NCBI RefSeq assembly: GCF_051020975.1
Contig: NC_135038.1
Location: forward strand, 184,001-248,000
Origin: Osmia lignaria lignaria
Taxonomy: Eukaryota; Arthropoda; Insecta; Hymenoptera; Megachilidae
Direction: 5' to 3'
DNA length: 64,000 bases
Each line of letters begins with the position of its first letter. Positions within the stretch are counted from its first letter, which is position 1. Position numbers and translations under genes: made by a program. The notes under the pieces are model-generated. The model was not told where the DNA came from. It saw only the letters and a program-made list of their open reading frames with translations, and did no database searches. Below are positions 29,282-44,223 of this stretch, piece after piece.

Positions 29282-30688
29282 ATATAATGTAATATACTGA
29301 TGGATTCCCACAGATCAATGCACCTTTCATAACAATATCATTAGCACTATATCTACATTCGATATAATGTAATATACTGATTCATTGCCACTGATCAATG
29401 TACATTTAATAACAACATCATTAGTAGTATATCTACATTACATACGTAATGTGCAATTAATAACAATATTATTATCATCATATCTACATTAGATATAATG
29501 TAATATACTGATTGATCCCCAAAGATCAATGTACATTTAATGACAATATCATTAGTACTATATCTACATCCGATATAATGTAATATACTGATTCATTCCC
29601 ACAGATCAATATACCTTTAATAACCATATCATTAGTACTATATCCACATTCGATATAATGTAATATACTGATTCATTCCCACAGATATGTACATATAATA
29701 ACCATATCATTAGTACCATACCTACATTCGATATAATGTAACATACTGATGGATTCCCACAGATCAATGCACCTTTCATAACAATATCATCAGCACTATA
29801 TCTACATTAGATATAATGTAATATACGGATTCATTCCCACAGATCAATATACCTTTAATAACTATATCATTAGCACTATATCTACATTCGATATAATGTA
29901 ATATACTGATTCATTCCCACAGATCAATGTACATTTAATAACAATATCAATATTACTATATCTACATTAGATATAATTTCATATACAGATTCATTCCCAC
30001 TGATCAATGTACATTTAATAACATCATCATTAGTAGTATATCTACATTACATACGTAATGTACAATTAATAACAATATTATTATCACCATATCTACATTA
30101 GATATAAAGTAATATACTGATTGATCCCCAAAGATCAATGTACATTTAATGACAATATCATTAGTACTATATCTACATCCGATATAATGTAATATACTGA
30201 TTCATTCCCACAGATCAATATACCTTTAATAACCATATCATTAGTACTATATCTACATTCGATATAATGTAATATACTGATTCATTCCCACAGACCAATG
30301 CACCTTTAATATCGATATCATTAGCACTATATCTACACTCGATATAACGTAATATACTGATTCATTCCCACAGATATGTACATATAATAACCATATCATT
30401 AGTACGATACCTACATTCGATATAATGTAATATACTGATGGATTCCCACAGATCAATGAACCTTTCATAACAATATCATTACCACTATATCTACATCAGA
30501 TATAATGTAATATACGGATTCATTCCCACAAATCAATATACCTTTAATAACTATATCATTAGCACTATATCTACATTCGATATAATGTAATATACTGATT
30601 CATTCCCACAGATCAATGTACATTTAATATCAATATCAATATTACTATATCTACATTAGATATAATTTCATATACAGATTCATTCCCA
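29282..30688 (+). repeat. 1.4-kb block, copy 2 (offset 9,592)
   Basis: Partner of 19,690-21,096. Upstream, 28,700-29,790 instead follows 14,896-16,066 (offset 13,804, then 13,724 after loss of one 80-bp R unit), including the rare TACAAATAGTAACC word. The region is therefore a join of two older segments. Confidence 0.78.
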
Positions 30689-33235
30689 CTGATCAATGTA
30701 CATTTAATAACATCATCATTAGTAGTATATCTACATTACATACGTAATGTGCAATTAATAACAATATTATTATCATCATATCTACATTAGATATAATGTA
30801 ATATACTGATTGATCCCCAAAGATCAATGTACATTTAATGACAATATCATTAGTACTATATCTACATCCGATATAATGTAATATACTGATTCATTCCCAC
30901 AGATCAATATACCTTTAATAACCATATCATTAGTACTATATCTACATTCGATATAATGTAATATACTGATTCATTCCCACAGACCAATGCACCTTTAATA
31001 ACGATATCATTAGCACTATATCTACACTCGATATAACGTAATATACTGATTCATTCCCACAGATATGTACATATAATAACCATATCATTAGTACGATACC
31101 TACATTCGATATAATGTAATATACTGATGGATTCCCACAGATCAATGAACCTTTCATAACAATATCATTACCACTATATCTACATTAGATATAATGTAAT
31201 ATACTGATTCATTCCCACAGATCAATATTCCTTTAATAACCATATCATTAGCACTATATCTACATTCGATATAATGTAATATACTGTTTCATTCCCACAA
31301 TTTAATATATTTAATAACCATATCAATAGTACTATATCTACATACGATATAATGTAATATACTGATTCATTCCCACAGATCAATGTACCTTTAATAACAA
31401 TATCATTAGCACTATATCTACATTCGTTATAATGTAGTACACAGATTCCTTCCCACAGATCAATGTGCCTTTAATAACGATATCATTAGCACTATATCTA
31501 CATTCGATATAATGTAATATACTGATTCATTCCCACAGATCAATGTACATTTCATACCCATATCGTTAGTACCATATCTACATTAGATATGTTATGTACA
31601 TTTAATAACCAATATCATTATTACTATATCTACATTAGGTATACTGTCATATACAGATTCATTCGGACAGATCAATGTACATTTACTAGCAATATCATTA
31701 GTAGTATATCTACATTACATATGTAATGTACAATTAATAACAATATCATTATTACCATATCTACATTAGATATAATGTAATATACTGATTGATCCCCACA
31801 GATCAATGTACATTTAATACCAATATCATTAGTAGCATATCTACATTCGATATAATGTAATATACTGATGGATTCCCACAGATGAATGCACCTTTCATAA
31901 CAATATCATTAGCACTATATCTACATTCGATATAATGTAATATACTGATTCATTCCCACAGATCAATGTACATTTAATAACCATATCGTTAGTGCTATAT
32001 CTACATTCGATATAATGTAATATACTGATTCATTCCCACAGATCAATGTACCTTTAATAACGATATCATTAGCATTATATATACATTCGATATAATGTAA
32101 TATACTGATTCATTCCCACTGATCAATGTACATTTAATAACATCATCATTAGTAGTATATCTACATTACATACGTAATGTACAATTAATAACAATATCAT
32201 TATTACCATATCTACATTAGATTTAATGTAATATACAGATTGATCCCCAAAGATCAATGTACATTTAATGACAATATCATTAGTACTATATCTACATTCG
32301 ATATAATGTATTGAACTGATTCATTCCCACAGATCAATATACCTTTAATAACCATATCATTAGTACTATATCTACATTCGATATAATGTTATATACTGAT
32401 TCATTCCCACTGATCAATGTACATTTAATAACAACATCATTAGTAGTATATCTACATTACATACGTAATGTACAATTAATAACAATATTATTATCACCAT
32501 ATCTACATTAGATATAATGTAATATACTGATTGATCCCCAAAGATCAGTGTACATTTAATGACAGTATCATTAGTACTATATCTACATCCGATATAATGT
32601 AATATACTGATTCATTCCCACAGATCAATGTACATTCAATAACCATATCATTAGTACTATATCTACATTCGATATAATGTAATATACTGATTCATTCCCA
32701 CTGATCAATGTACATTTAACAACAACATCCTTAGTAGTATATCTACATTACATACGTAATGTACAATTAATAACAATATTATTATCACCATATCTACGTT
32801 AGATATAATGTAATATACTGATGGATTCCCACAGATCAATGCACCTTTCATAACAATATCATTAGCACTATATCTACATTAGATATAATGTAATATTCTG
32901 ATTCATTCCCACAGATCAATATACCTTTAATAACCATATCATTAGTACTATATCTACATTCGATATAATGTAATATACTGATTCATTCCCACTGATCAAT
33001 GTACATTTAATAACAGCATCATTAGTAGTATATCTACATTACATACGTAATGTACAATTAATAACAATATTATTATCACCATATCTACATTAGATATAAT
33101 GTAATATACTGATTGATCCCCAAAGATCAGTGTACATTTAATGACAGTATCATTAGTACTATATCTACATCCGATATAATGTAATATACTGATTCATTCC
33201 CACAGATCAATGTACATTCAATAACCATATCATTA
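29839..33235 (+). repeat. 3.4-kb higher-order block, copy 4, with whole-monomer deletions
   Basis: Follows copy 3 at offset 5,484, then 5,244 after a 240-bp loss (three 80-bp units) near 31,260, then 4,793 after a 451-bp loss (five 80-bp units plus one 51-bp unit) near 32,120. Copy 3 in turn lacks one 78-bp Q unit near 28,441, so the offset becomes 4,871 beyond about 33,312. Every gap is a whole number of monomers. Confidence 0.8.
31259..31759 (+). repeat. Module 2 copy
   Basis: Offset 5,244 bp from the 26,015 copy. It is joined directly to an upstream block from which 240 bp (three monomers) present before the 26,015 copy are missing. The palindrome is at 31,711-31,730. Confidence 0.86.
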
Positions 33236-33562
33236 GTACTATATCTACATTCGATATAATGTAATATACTGATTCATTCCCACAGATATGTACATATAAT
33301 AACCATATCATTAGTACCATACCTACATTCGATATAATGTAACATACTGATGGATTCCCACAGATCAATGCACCTTTCATAACAATATCATCAGCACTAT
33401 ATCTACATTAGATATAATGTAATATACGGATTCATTCCCACAGATCAATATACCTTTAATAACCATATCATTAGTACTATATCTACATTCGATATAATGT
33501 AATATACTGATTCATTCCCACTGATCAATGTACATTTAATAACATCATCATTAGTAGTATAT

Positions 33563-36411
33563 CTACATTCGATATAATGTAATATACTGATTCATTCCCA
33601 CAGACCAATGCACCTTTAATAACGATATCATTAGCACTATATCTACACTCGATATAATGTAATATACTGATTCATTCCCACAGATATGTACATATAATAA
33701 CCATATCATTAGTACGATACCTACATTCGATATAATGTAATATACTGATGGATTCCCACAGATCAATGAACCTTTCATAACAATATCATCAGCACTATAT
33801 CTACATTAGATATAATGTAATATACGGATTCATTCCCACAGATCAATATACCTTTAATAACTATATCATTAGCACTATATCTACATTCGATATAATGTAA
33901 TATACTGATTCATTCCCACAGATCAATGTACATTTAATAACAATATCAATATTACTATATCTACATTAGATATAATTTCATATACAGATTCATTCCCACT
34001 GATCAATGTACATTTAATAACATCATCATTAGTAGTATATCTACATTACATACGTAATGTACAATTAATAACAATATTATTATCACCATATCTACATTAG
34101 ATATAAAGTAATATACTGATTGATCCCCAAAGATCAATGTACATTTAATGACGATATCATTAGTACTATATCTACATCCGATATAATGTAATATACTGAT
34201 TCATTCCCACAGATCAATATACCTTTAATAACCATATCATTAGTACTATATCTACATTCGATATAATGTAATATACTGATTCATTCCCACAGACCAATGC
34301 ACCTTTAATAACGATATCATTAGCACTATATCTACAATCGATATAATGTAATATACTGATTCATTCCCACAGATCAATGTACATATAATAACAATATCAT
34401 TATTACTGTATCTACATTAGATATAATTTCATATACAGATTCATTCCCACTGATCAATGTACATTTAATAACAACATCATTAGTAGTATATCTACATTCG
34501 ATATAATGTAATGTACTGATTCATTCCCACAGATCAACATACCATTAATAACCATATCATTAGCACTATATCTACATTCGATATAATGTAATATACTGAT
34601 TCATTCCCACATATCAACATACCTTTAATAACCATATCATTAGCACTATATCTACATTCGATATAATGTAATATACTGATTCATTCCCACAGATCAATGT
34701 ACATATAATAACAATATCATTATTACTGTATCTACATTAGATATAATTTCATATATACATTCATTCCCACTGATCAATGTACATTTAATAACATCATCAT
34801 TAGTGGTATATCTACATTACATACGTAATGTACAATTAATAACAATATTATTATCACCATATCTACATTAGATATAATGTAATATACTGATGGATTCCCA
34901 CAGATCCGTGTACATTTACTAGCAATATCATTAGTAGTATATCTACATTACATATGTAATGTACAATTAATAACAATATCATTATTACCATATCTACATT
35001 AGATATAATGTAATATACTGATTGATCCCCACAGATCAATGTACATTTAATACCAATATCATTAGTAGCATATCTACATTCCATATAATGTAATATACTG
35101 ATGGATTTCCACAGATCAATGCACCTTTCATAAGAATATCATTAGTAGTATATCTACATTACGTACGTAATGTACAATTAATAACACTATTATTATCACC
35201 ATATCTACATTAGATATAATGTAATATACTGATTGATCCCCAAAGATCAATGTACAGTTAATGACAATATCATTAGTACTATATCTACATCCGGTATAAT
35301 GTAATATACTGATTCATTCCCACAGTTCAATATACCTTTAATAACCATATCATTAGTACTATATCTACATTCGATATAATGTAATATACTGATTCATTCC
35401 CACAGACCAATGCACCTTTAATAACAATATCATTAGCACTATATCTACATTCGATATAACGTAATATACTGATTCATTCCCACAGATATGTACATACAAT
35501 AACCATATCATTAGTACCATACCTACATTCGATATAATGTAATATACTGATGGATTCCCACAGATCAATGCACCTTTCATAACAATATCATTAGCACTAT
35601 ATCTACATTAGATATAATGTAATATACTGATTCATTCCCACAGATCAATATACCTTTAATAACCATATCATTAGCACTATATCTACATTCGATATAATGT
35701 AATATACTGATTCATTCCTACAGATCAATGTACATTTAATAACAATATCATTATTACTATATCTACATTAGATATAATTTCATATACAGATTCATTCCCA
35801 CTGATCAATGTACATTTAATAACAACATCATTAGTAGTATATCTACATTCGATATAATGTAATGTACTGATTCATTCCCACAGATCAACATACCTTTAAT
35901 AACCATATCATTAGCACTATATCTACATTCGATATAATGTAATATACTGATTCATTCCCACAGATCAATGTACATATAATAACAATATCATTATTACTGT
36001 ATCTACATTAGATATAATTTCATATACAGATTCATTCCCACTGATCAATGTACATTTAATAACATCATCATTAGTAGTATATCTACATTACATACGTAAT
36101 GTACAATTAATAACAATATCATTATTACCATATCTACATTAGATATAATGTAATATACTGATTGATCCCCAAAGATCAATGTACATTTAATAACAATATC
36201 AGTAGTGCTAAATCTACATTCGATATAATGTAATATACTGATTCATTCCCACAGATCAATATATTTAATAACCATATCAATAGTACTATATCTACATACG
36301 ATATAATGTAATATACTGATTCATTCCCACAGATCAATGTACATATAATAACAACATCATTAGTAGTATATCTACATTACATACGTAATGTACAATTAAT
36401 AACAATATTAT
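33563..36411. repeat. Transition segment between subfamily domains
   Basis: Contains the last cassette of the left-hand subfamily in this part of the window (P at 33,562; R with AATGAACC) and the first of the right-hand one (P at 35,364; R with AATGCACC). Between them are repeated stretches built on CTGTATC, F units and AGATCAACATACC (34,370-34,770 and 35,820-36,060) and a short palindromic unit at 34,944. TTTCCACAG at 35,106 is an isolated change in the C-rich word. No gene-like sequence is present. Confidence 0.72.
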
Positions 36412-37919
36412 TATCACCATATCTACATTAGATATAATGTAATATACTGATTGATCCCCAAAGATCAATGTACATTTAATGACAATATCATTAGTACTAT
36501 ATCTACATTCGATATAATGTAATATACTGATTCATTCCCACAGATATGTACATATAATAACCATATCATTAGTACCATACCTACATTCGATATAATGTAA
36601 TATACCGATGGATTCCCACAGACAAATGCACCGTTCATAACAATATCATTAGCACTATATCTACATTCGATATAATGTAATATACTGATTCATTCCCACT
36701 GATCAATGTACATTTAATAACATCATCATTAGTAGCATATCTACATTACATACGTAATGAACAATTAATTACAATATTATTATCACCATATCTACATTAG
36801 ATATAATGTAATATACTGATTGATCCCCAAAGATCAATGTACATTTAATGACAATATCATTAGTACTATATCTACATCCGATATAATGTAATATACTGAT
36901 TCATTCCCACAGATCAATATACCTTTAATAACCATATCATTAGTACTATATCTACATTCGATATAATGTAATATACTGATTCATTCCCACAGACCAATGC
37001 ACCTTTAATAACAATATCATTAGCACTATATCTACATTCGATATAACGTAATATACTGATTCATTCCCACAGATATGTACATATAATAACCATATCATTA
37101 GTACCATATCTACATTCGATATAATGTAATATACTGATGGATTCCCACAGATCAATGCACCTTTCATAACAATATCATTAGCACTATATCTATATTCGAT
37201 ATAATGTAATATACTGATTCATTCCCATCGATCAATGTACATTGAATAACCATATCATTAGTACTATATCTACATTCGATATAATGTAATATACTGATTC
37301 ATTCCCACAGACCAATGCACCTTTAATAACAATATCATTAGCACTATATCTACATTCGATATAACGTAATATACTGATTCATTCCCACAGATATGTACAT
37401 ATAATAACCATAACATTAGTACCATACCTACATTCGATATAATGTAATATACCGATGGATTCCCACAGATAAATGCACCTTTCATAACAATATCAATAGC
37501 ACTATATCTACATTCGATATAATGTAATATACTGATTCATTCCCACTGATCAATGTACATTTAACAACAACATCCTTAGTAGTATATCTACATTACATAC
37601 GTAATGTACAATTAATAACAATATTATTATCACCATATCTACGTTAGATATAATGTAATATACTGATGGATTCCCACAGATCAATGCACCTTTCATAACA
37701 ATATCATTAGCACTATATCTACATTAGATATAATGTAATATACTGATTCATTCCCACAGATTAATATACCTTTAATAACCATATCATTAGCACTATATCT
37801 ACATTCGATATAATATAATATACTGATTCATTCCCACAGATTAATATATTTAATAACCATATCAATAGTACTATATCTACATCCGGTATAATGTAATATA
37901 CTGATTCATTCCCACAGAT
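36412..37919 (+). repeat. 1.5-kb block, copy 1 (offset 4,446)
   Basis: Matches 40,858-42,365. Contains two cassettes only 318 bp apart (36,951 and 37,269; 318 is three 80-bp plus one 78-bp unit), an altered AGACAAATGCACCG unit, and TAATGAACAATTAATTAC in a short unit. It ends where this copy continues GATCAATATACC and the partner continues GATATGTAC. Confidence 0.83.
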
Positions 37920-40857
37920 CAATATACCTTTAATAACCATATCATTAGTACTATATCTACATTCGATATAATGTAATATACTGATTCATTCCCACAGACC
38001 AATGCACCTTTAATAACCATATCATTAGCACTATATCTACATTCGATATAACGTAATATACTGATTCATTCCCACAGATATGTACATACAATAACCATAT
38101 CATTAGTACCATACCTACATTCGATATAATGTAATATACTGATGGATTCCCACAGATCAATGCACCTTTCATAACAATATCATTAGCACTATATCTACAT
38201 TAGATATAATGTAATATACTGATTCATTCCCACAGATCAATATACCTTTAATAACCATATCATTAGCACTATATCTACATTCGATATAATGTAATATACT
38301 GATTCATTCCTACAGATCAATGTACATTTAATAACAATATCATTATTACTATATCTACATTAGATATAATTTCATATACAGATTCATTCCCACTGATCAA
38401 TGTACATTTAATAACAACATCATTAGTAGTATATCTACATTCGATATAATGTAATGTACTGATTCATTCCCAGAGATCAACACACCTTTAATAACCATAT
38501 CATTAGTACTATATCTACATTCGATATAATGTAATATACTGATTCATTCCCACAGACCAATGCACCTTTAATAACAATATCATTAGCACTATATCTACAT
38601 TCGATATAACGTAATATACTGATTCATTCCCACAGATATGTACATACAATAACCATATCATTAGTACCATACCTACATTCGATATAATGTAATATACTGA
38701 TGGATTCCCACAGATCAATGCACCTTTCATAACAATATCATTAGCACTATATCTACATTAGATATAATGTAATATACTGATTCATTCCCACAGATCAATA
38801 TACCTTTAATAACCATATCATTAGCACTATATCTACATTAGATGTAATGTAATATACTGATTCATTCCCACAGGTCAATATACCTTTAATAACCATATCA
38901 TTAGCACTATATCTACATTCGATATAATGTAATATACTGATTCATTCCCACAGATCAATGTACATTTAATAACAATATCATTATTATTATATCTACATAA
39001 GATATAATTTCATATACAGATTCATTCCCACTGATCAATGTACATTTAATAACATCATCATTAGTAGCATATCTACATTACATACGTAATGAGCAATTAA
39101 TAACAATATTGTTATCACCATATCTACATTAGATATAATGTAATATACTGATTGATCCCCAAAGATCAATGTACATTTAATGACAATATCATTAGTACTA
39201 TATCTACATCCGATATAATGTAATATACTGATTCATTCCCACAGATCAATATACCTTTAATAACCATATCATTAGTACTATATCTACATTCGATATAATG
39301 TAATATACTGATTCATTCCCACAGACCAATGCACCTTTAATAACAATATCATTAGCACTATATCTACATTCGATATAACGTAATATACTGATTCATTCCC
39401 ACAGATATGTACATATAATAACCATATCATTAGTACCATACCTACATTCGATATAATGTAATATACTGATGGATTCCCACAGATCAATGCACCTTTCATA
39501 ACAATATCATTACCACTATATCTACATTAGATATAATGTAATGTACTGATTCATTCCCACAGATCAATATACCTTTAACAACAATATCATTAGCACTGTA
39601 TCTACATTCGATATAACGTAATATACTGATTCATTCCCACAGATATGTACATATAATAACCATATCATTAGTACCATATCTACATTCGATATAATGTAAT
39701 ATACTGATGGATTCCCACAGATCAATGCACCTTTCATAACAATATCATTAGCACTATATCTATATTCGATATGATGTAATATACTGATTCATTCCCATCG
39801 ATCAATGTACATTGAATAACCATATCATTAGTACTATATCTACATTCGATATAATGTAATATACTGATTCATTCCCACAGACCAATGCACCTTTAATAAC
39901 AATATCATTAGCACTATATCTACATTCGATATAACGTAATATACTGATTCATTCCCACAGATATGTACATATAATAACCATAACATTAGTACCATACCTA
40001 CATTCGATATAATGTAATATACTGATGGATTCCCACAGATCAATGCACCTTTCATAACAATATCATTAGCACTTTATCTACATTAGATATAATTTCATAT
40101 ACAGATTCATTCCCACTGATCAATGTACATTTAATAACATCATCATTAGTAGTATATCTACATTACATACGTAATGTATAATTAATAACAATATTATTAT
40201 CACCATATCTACATTAGATATAATGTAATATACTGATTGATCACCAAAGATCAATGTACATTTAATAACAATATCATTAGTACTAAATCTATATTCGATA
40301 TAATGTAATATACTGGTTCATTCCCACAGATCAATATATTTAATAACCATATCAACAGTACTATACCTACATACGATATAATGTAATATACTGGTTCATT
40401 CCCACAGATCAATGTACCTTGAATAACAATATCATTAGCACTATATCTACATTCGATATAATGTAGTACACAGATTCCTTCCCACAGATCAATGTGCCTT
40501 TAATAACGATATCATTAGCACTATATCTACATTCGATATAATGGAATATACTGATTCATTCCCACAGATCAATGTACATTTCATAACCATATCATTAGTA
40601 CCATATCTACATTAGATATGTTATGTACATTTAATAACAATATCATTATTACTATATCTACATTAGATATAATTTCATATACAGATTCATTCCCACTGAT
40701 CAATGTACATTTAATAACAATATCATTATTACTATATCTACATTAGATATAATTTCATATACAGATTCATTCCCACTGATCAATGTACATTTAATAACAA
40801 CATCATTAGTAGCATATCTACATTACATACGTAATGCACAATTAATAACAATATCAT
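37920..40857. repeat. Cassette-dense segment
   Basis: Four P-Q-R cassettes (37,956; 38,514; 39,283; 39,839) within 2.2 kb. The part 37,873-38,480 resembles 35,281-35,890 (offset 2,592), and 39,592-40,020 resembles 37,022-37,450 (offset 2,570). An M-A-T stretch is at 40,446-40,656, followed by two successive F units near 40,657-40,816. Nothing else is present. Confidence 0.75.
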
Positions 40858-42365
40858 TATTACCATATCTACATTAGATATAATGTAATATACTGATTGA
40901 TCCCCAAAGATCAATGTACATTTAATGACAATATCATTAGTACTATATCTACATTCGATATAATGTAATATACTGATTCATTCCCACAGATATGTACATA
41001 TAATAACCATATCATTAGTACCATACCTACATTCGATATAATGTAATATACCGATGGATTCCCACAGACAAATGCACCGTTCATAACAATATCATTAGCA
41101 CTATATCTACATTCGATATAATGTAATATACTGATTCATTCCCACTGATCAATGTACATTTAATAACATCATCATTAGTAGCATATCTACATTACATACG
41201 TAATGAACAATTAATTACAATATTATTATCACCATATCTACATTAGATATAATGTAATATACTGATTGATCCCCAAAGATCAATGTACATTTAATGACAA
41301 TATCATTAGTACTATATCTACATCCGATATAATGTAATATACTGATTCATTCCCACAGATCAATATACCTTTAATAACCATATCATTAGTCCTATATCTA
41401 CATTCGATATAATGTAATATACTGATTCATTCCCACAGACCAATGCACCTTTAATAACAATATCATTAGCACTATATCTACATTCGATATAACGTAATAT
41501 ACTGATTCATTCCCACAGATATGTACATATAATAACCATATCATTAGTACCATATCTACATTCGATATAATGTAATATACTGATGGATTCCCACAGATCA
41601 ATGCACCTTTCATAACAATATCATTAGCACTATATCTATATTCGATATAATGTAATATACTGATTCATTCCCATCGATCAATGTACATTGAATAACCATA
41701 TCATTAGTACTATATCTACATTCGATATAATGTAATATACTGATTCATTCCCACAGACCAATGCACCTTTAATAACAATATCATTAGCACTATATCTACA
41801 TTCGATATAACGTAATATACTGATTCATTCCCACAGATATGTACATATAATAACCATAACATTAGTACCATACCTACATTCGATATAATGTAATATACCG
41901 ATGGATTCCCACAGATAAATGCACCTTTCATAACAATATCAATAGCACTATATCTACATTCGATATAATGTAATATACTGATTCATTCCCACTGATCAAT
42001 GTACATTTAACAACAACATCCTTAGTAGTATATCTACATTACATACGTAATGTACAATTAATAACAATATTATTATCACCATATCTACGTTAGATATAAT
42101 GTAATATACTGATGGATTCCCACAGATCAATGCACCTTTCATAACAATATCATTAGCACTATATCTACATTAGATATAATGTAATATACTGATTCATTCC
42201 CACAGATTAATATACCTTTAATAACCATATCATTAGCACTATATCTACATTCGATATAATATAATATACTGATTCATTCCCACAGATTAATATATTTAAT
42301 AACCATATCAATAGTACTATATCTACATCCGGTATAATGTAATATACTGATTCATTCCCACAGAT
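40858..42365 (+). repeat. 1.5-kb block, copy 2 (offset 4,446)
   Basis: Partner of 36,412-37,919, with cassettes at 41,397 and 41,715. A single base differs near 41,390 (AGTCCTATATC against AGTACTATATC). The upstream flank carries TAATGCACAATT and differs from the partner. Confidence 0.83.
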
Positions 42366-43088
42366 ATGTACATACAATAACCATATCATTAGTACCATAC
42401 CTACATTCGATATAATGTAATATACTGATGGATTCCCACAGATCAATGCATCTTTCATAACAATATCATTAGCACTATATCTACATTAGATATAATGTAA
42501 TATACTGATTCATTCCCACAGATCAATATACCTTTAATAACCATATCATTAGCACTATATCTACATTCGATATAATGTAATATACTGATTCATTCCCACA
42601 GATCAATGTACATATAATAACAACATCATTAGTAGTATATCTACATTACATACGTAATGTACAATTAATAACAATATTATTATCACCATATCTACATTAG
42701 ATATAATGTAATATACTGATTGATCCCCAAAGATCAATGTACAGTTAATGACAATATCAATAGTACTATATCTACATCCGATATAATGTAATATACTGAT
42801 TCATTCCCACAGATCAATATACCTTTAATAACCATATCATTAGTACTATATCTACATTCGATATAATGTAATATACTGATTTATTCCCACAGACCAATGC
42901 ACCTTTAATAACAATATCATCAGCACTATATCTACATTCGATATAACGTAATATACTGTGTCATTCCCACAGATATGTACATACAATAACCATATCATTA
43001 GTACCATACCTACATTAGATATAATGTAACATACTGATTCATTCCCACAGATCAATATACCTTTAATAACCATATCATTAGCACTATA

Positions 43089-43430
43089 TCTACATTCGAT
43101 ATAATGTAGTACACAGATTCCTTCCCACAGATCAATGTGCCTTTAATAACGACATCACTAGCACTATATCTACATTCGATATAATGGAATATACTGATTC
43201 ATTCCCACAGATCAATTTACATTTCATAACCATATCATTAGTACCATATCTACATTAGATATGTTATGTACATTTAATAACAATATCATTATTACTATAT
43301 CTACATTAGGTATACTGTCATATACAGATTCATTCCCACAGATCAATGTACATTTAATAGCAATATCATTAGTAGTATATCTACATTACATATGTAATGT
43401 ACAATTAATAACAATATCATTATTAACATA
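43089..43430 (+). repeat. Partial module 2 copy (M-A-T-V-S')
   Basis: M 43,089-43,168, A 43,169-43,248 with ATGGAATATAC, T 43,249-43,299 (51 bp), V 43,300-43,379 and S' 43,380-43,430 with the perfect palindrome at 43,382-43,401. N and the first A are absent. Related M-A-T stretches without V and S' are at 40,446-40,656 and 54,179-54,389. Lone M-like units are at 51,979, 57,570 and 62,315. Confidence 0.8.
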
Positions 43431-43670
43431 TCTCCATTAGATATAATGTAATATACTGATTGATCCCCACAGATCAATGTACATTTAATTCCAATATCAT
43501 TAGTAGCATATCTACATTCGATATTATGTAATATACTGATGGATTCCCACAGATCAATGTACCTTTCATAACAGTATCATTAGCACTATATCTACATTAG
43601 ATATAATGTAATATACTGATTCATTCCCACAGATCAATATACCTTTAATAGCCATATCATTAGTACCATA

Positions 43671-43932
43671 TCTACATTAGATATGTAATGTACATTTAAT
43701 AACAATATCATTATTACTATATCTACATTAGGCATAATGTCATATACAGATTCATTCCCACAGATCAATGTACATTAAATAGCAATATCATTAGTAGTAT
43801 ATCTACATTACATATGCAATGTACAATTAATAACAATATCATTATTACCAATTCTACATTGGATATAATGTGATATCCTGATTATTACCCAGAGATCAAT
43901 GTACCTTTAATAACAATATCATTAGCACTATA
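43671..43932 (+). repeat. Module 3 copy
   Basis: T 43,671-43,721, V2 43,722-43,801 (with AGGCATAATG, a private change), S' 43,802-43,852 and D 43,853-43,932. The private GGCATAATG is shared with the copy 844 bp downstream, marking a local duplication. Confidence 0.86.
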
Positions 43933-44012
43933 TCTACATTCGATATAATGTAATATACTGATTCATTCCCACAGATCAATGTACATTTAATAACTGTATC
44001 ATTATTACTGTA

Positions 44013-44223
44013 TCTACATTAGATATAATTTCATATACAGATTCATTCCCACTGATCAATGTACATTTAATAACATCATCATTAGTAGTATATCTACATT
44101 ACATATGCAATGTACAATTAATAACAATATCATTATTACCAATTCTGCATTGGATATAATGTGATATCCTGATTATTACCCAGATATCAATGTACCTTTA
44201 ATAACAATATCATTAGCACTATA
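44013..44223 (+). repeat. F-S'-D variant of module 3
   Basis: D at 44,144-44,223 is preceded by S' 44,093-44,143 and by F 44,013-44,092 in place of V2. It has TCTGCATTGG and CCCAGATATC, both shared with the copy at 45,385-45,595 (offset 1,372), so these two are sister copies. Confidence 0.83.
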
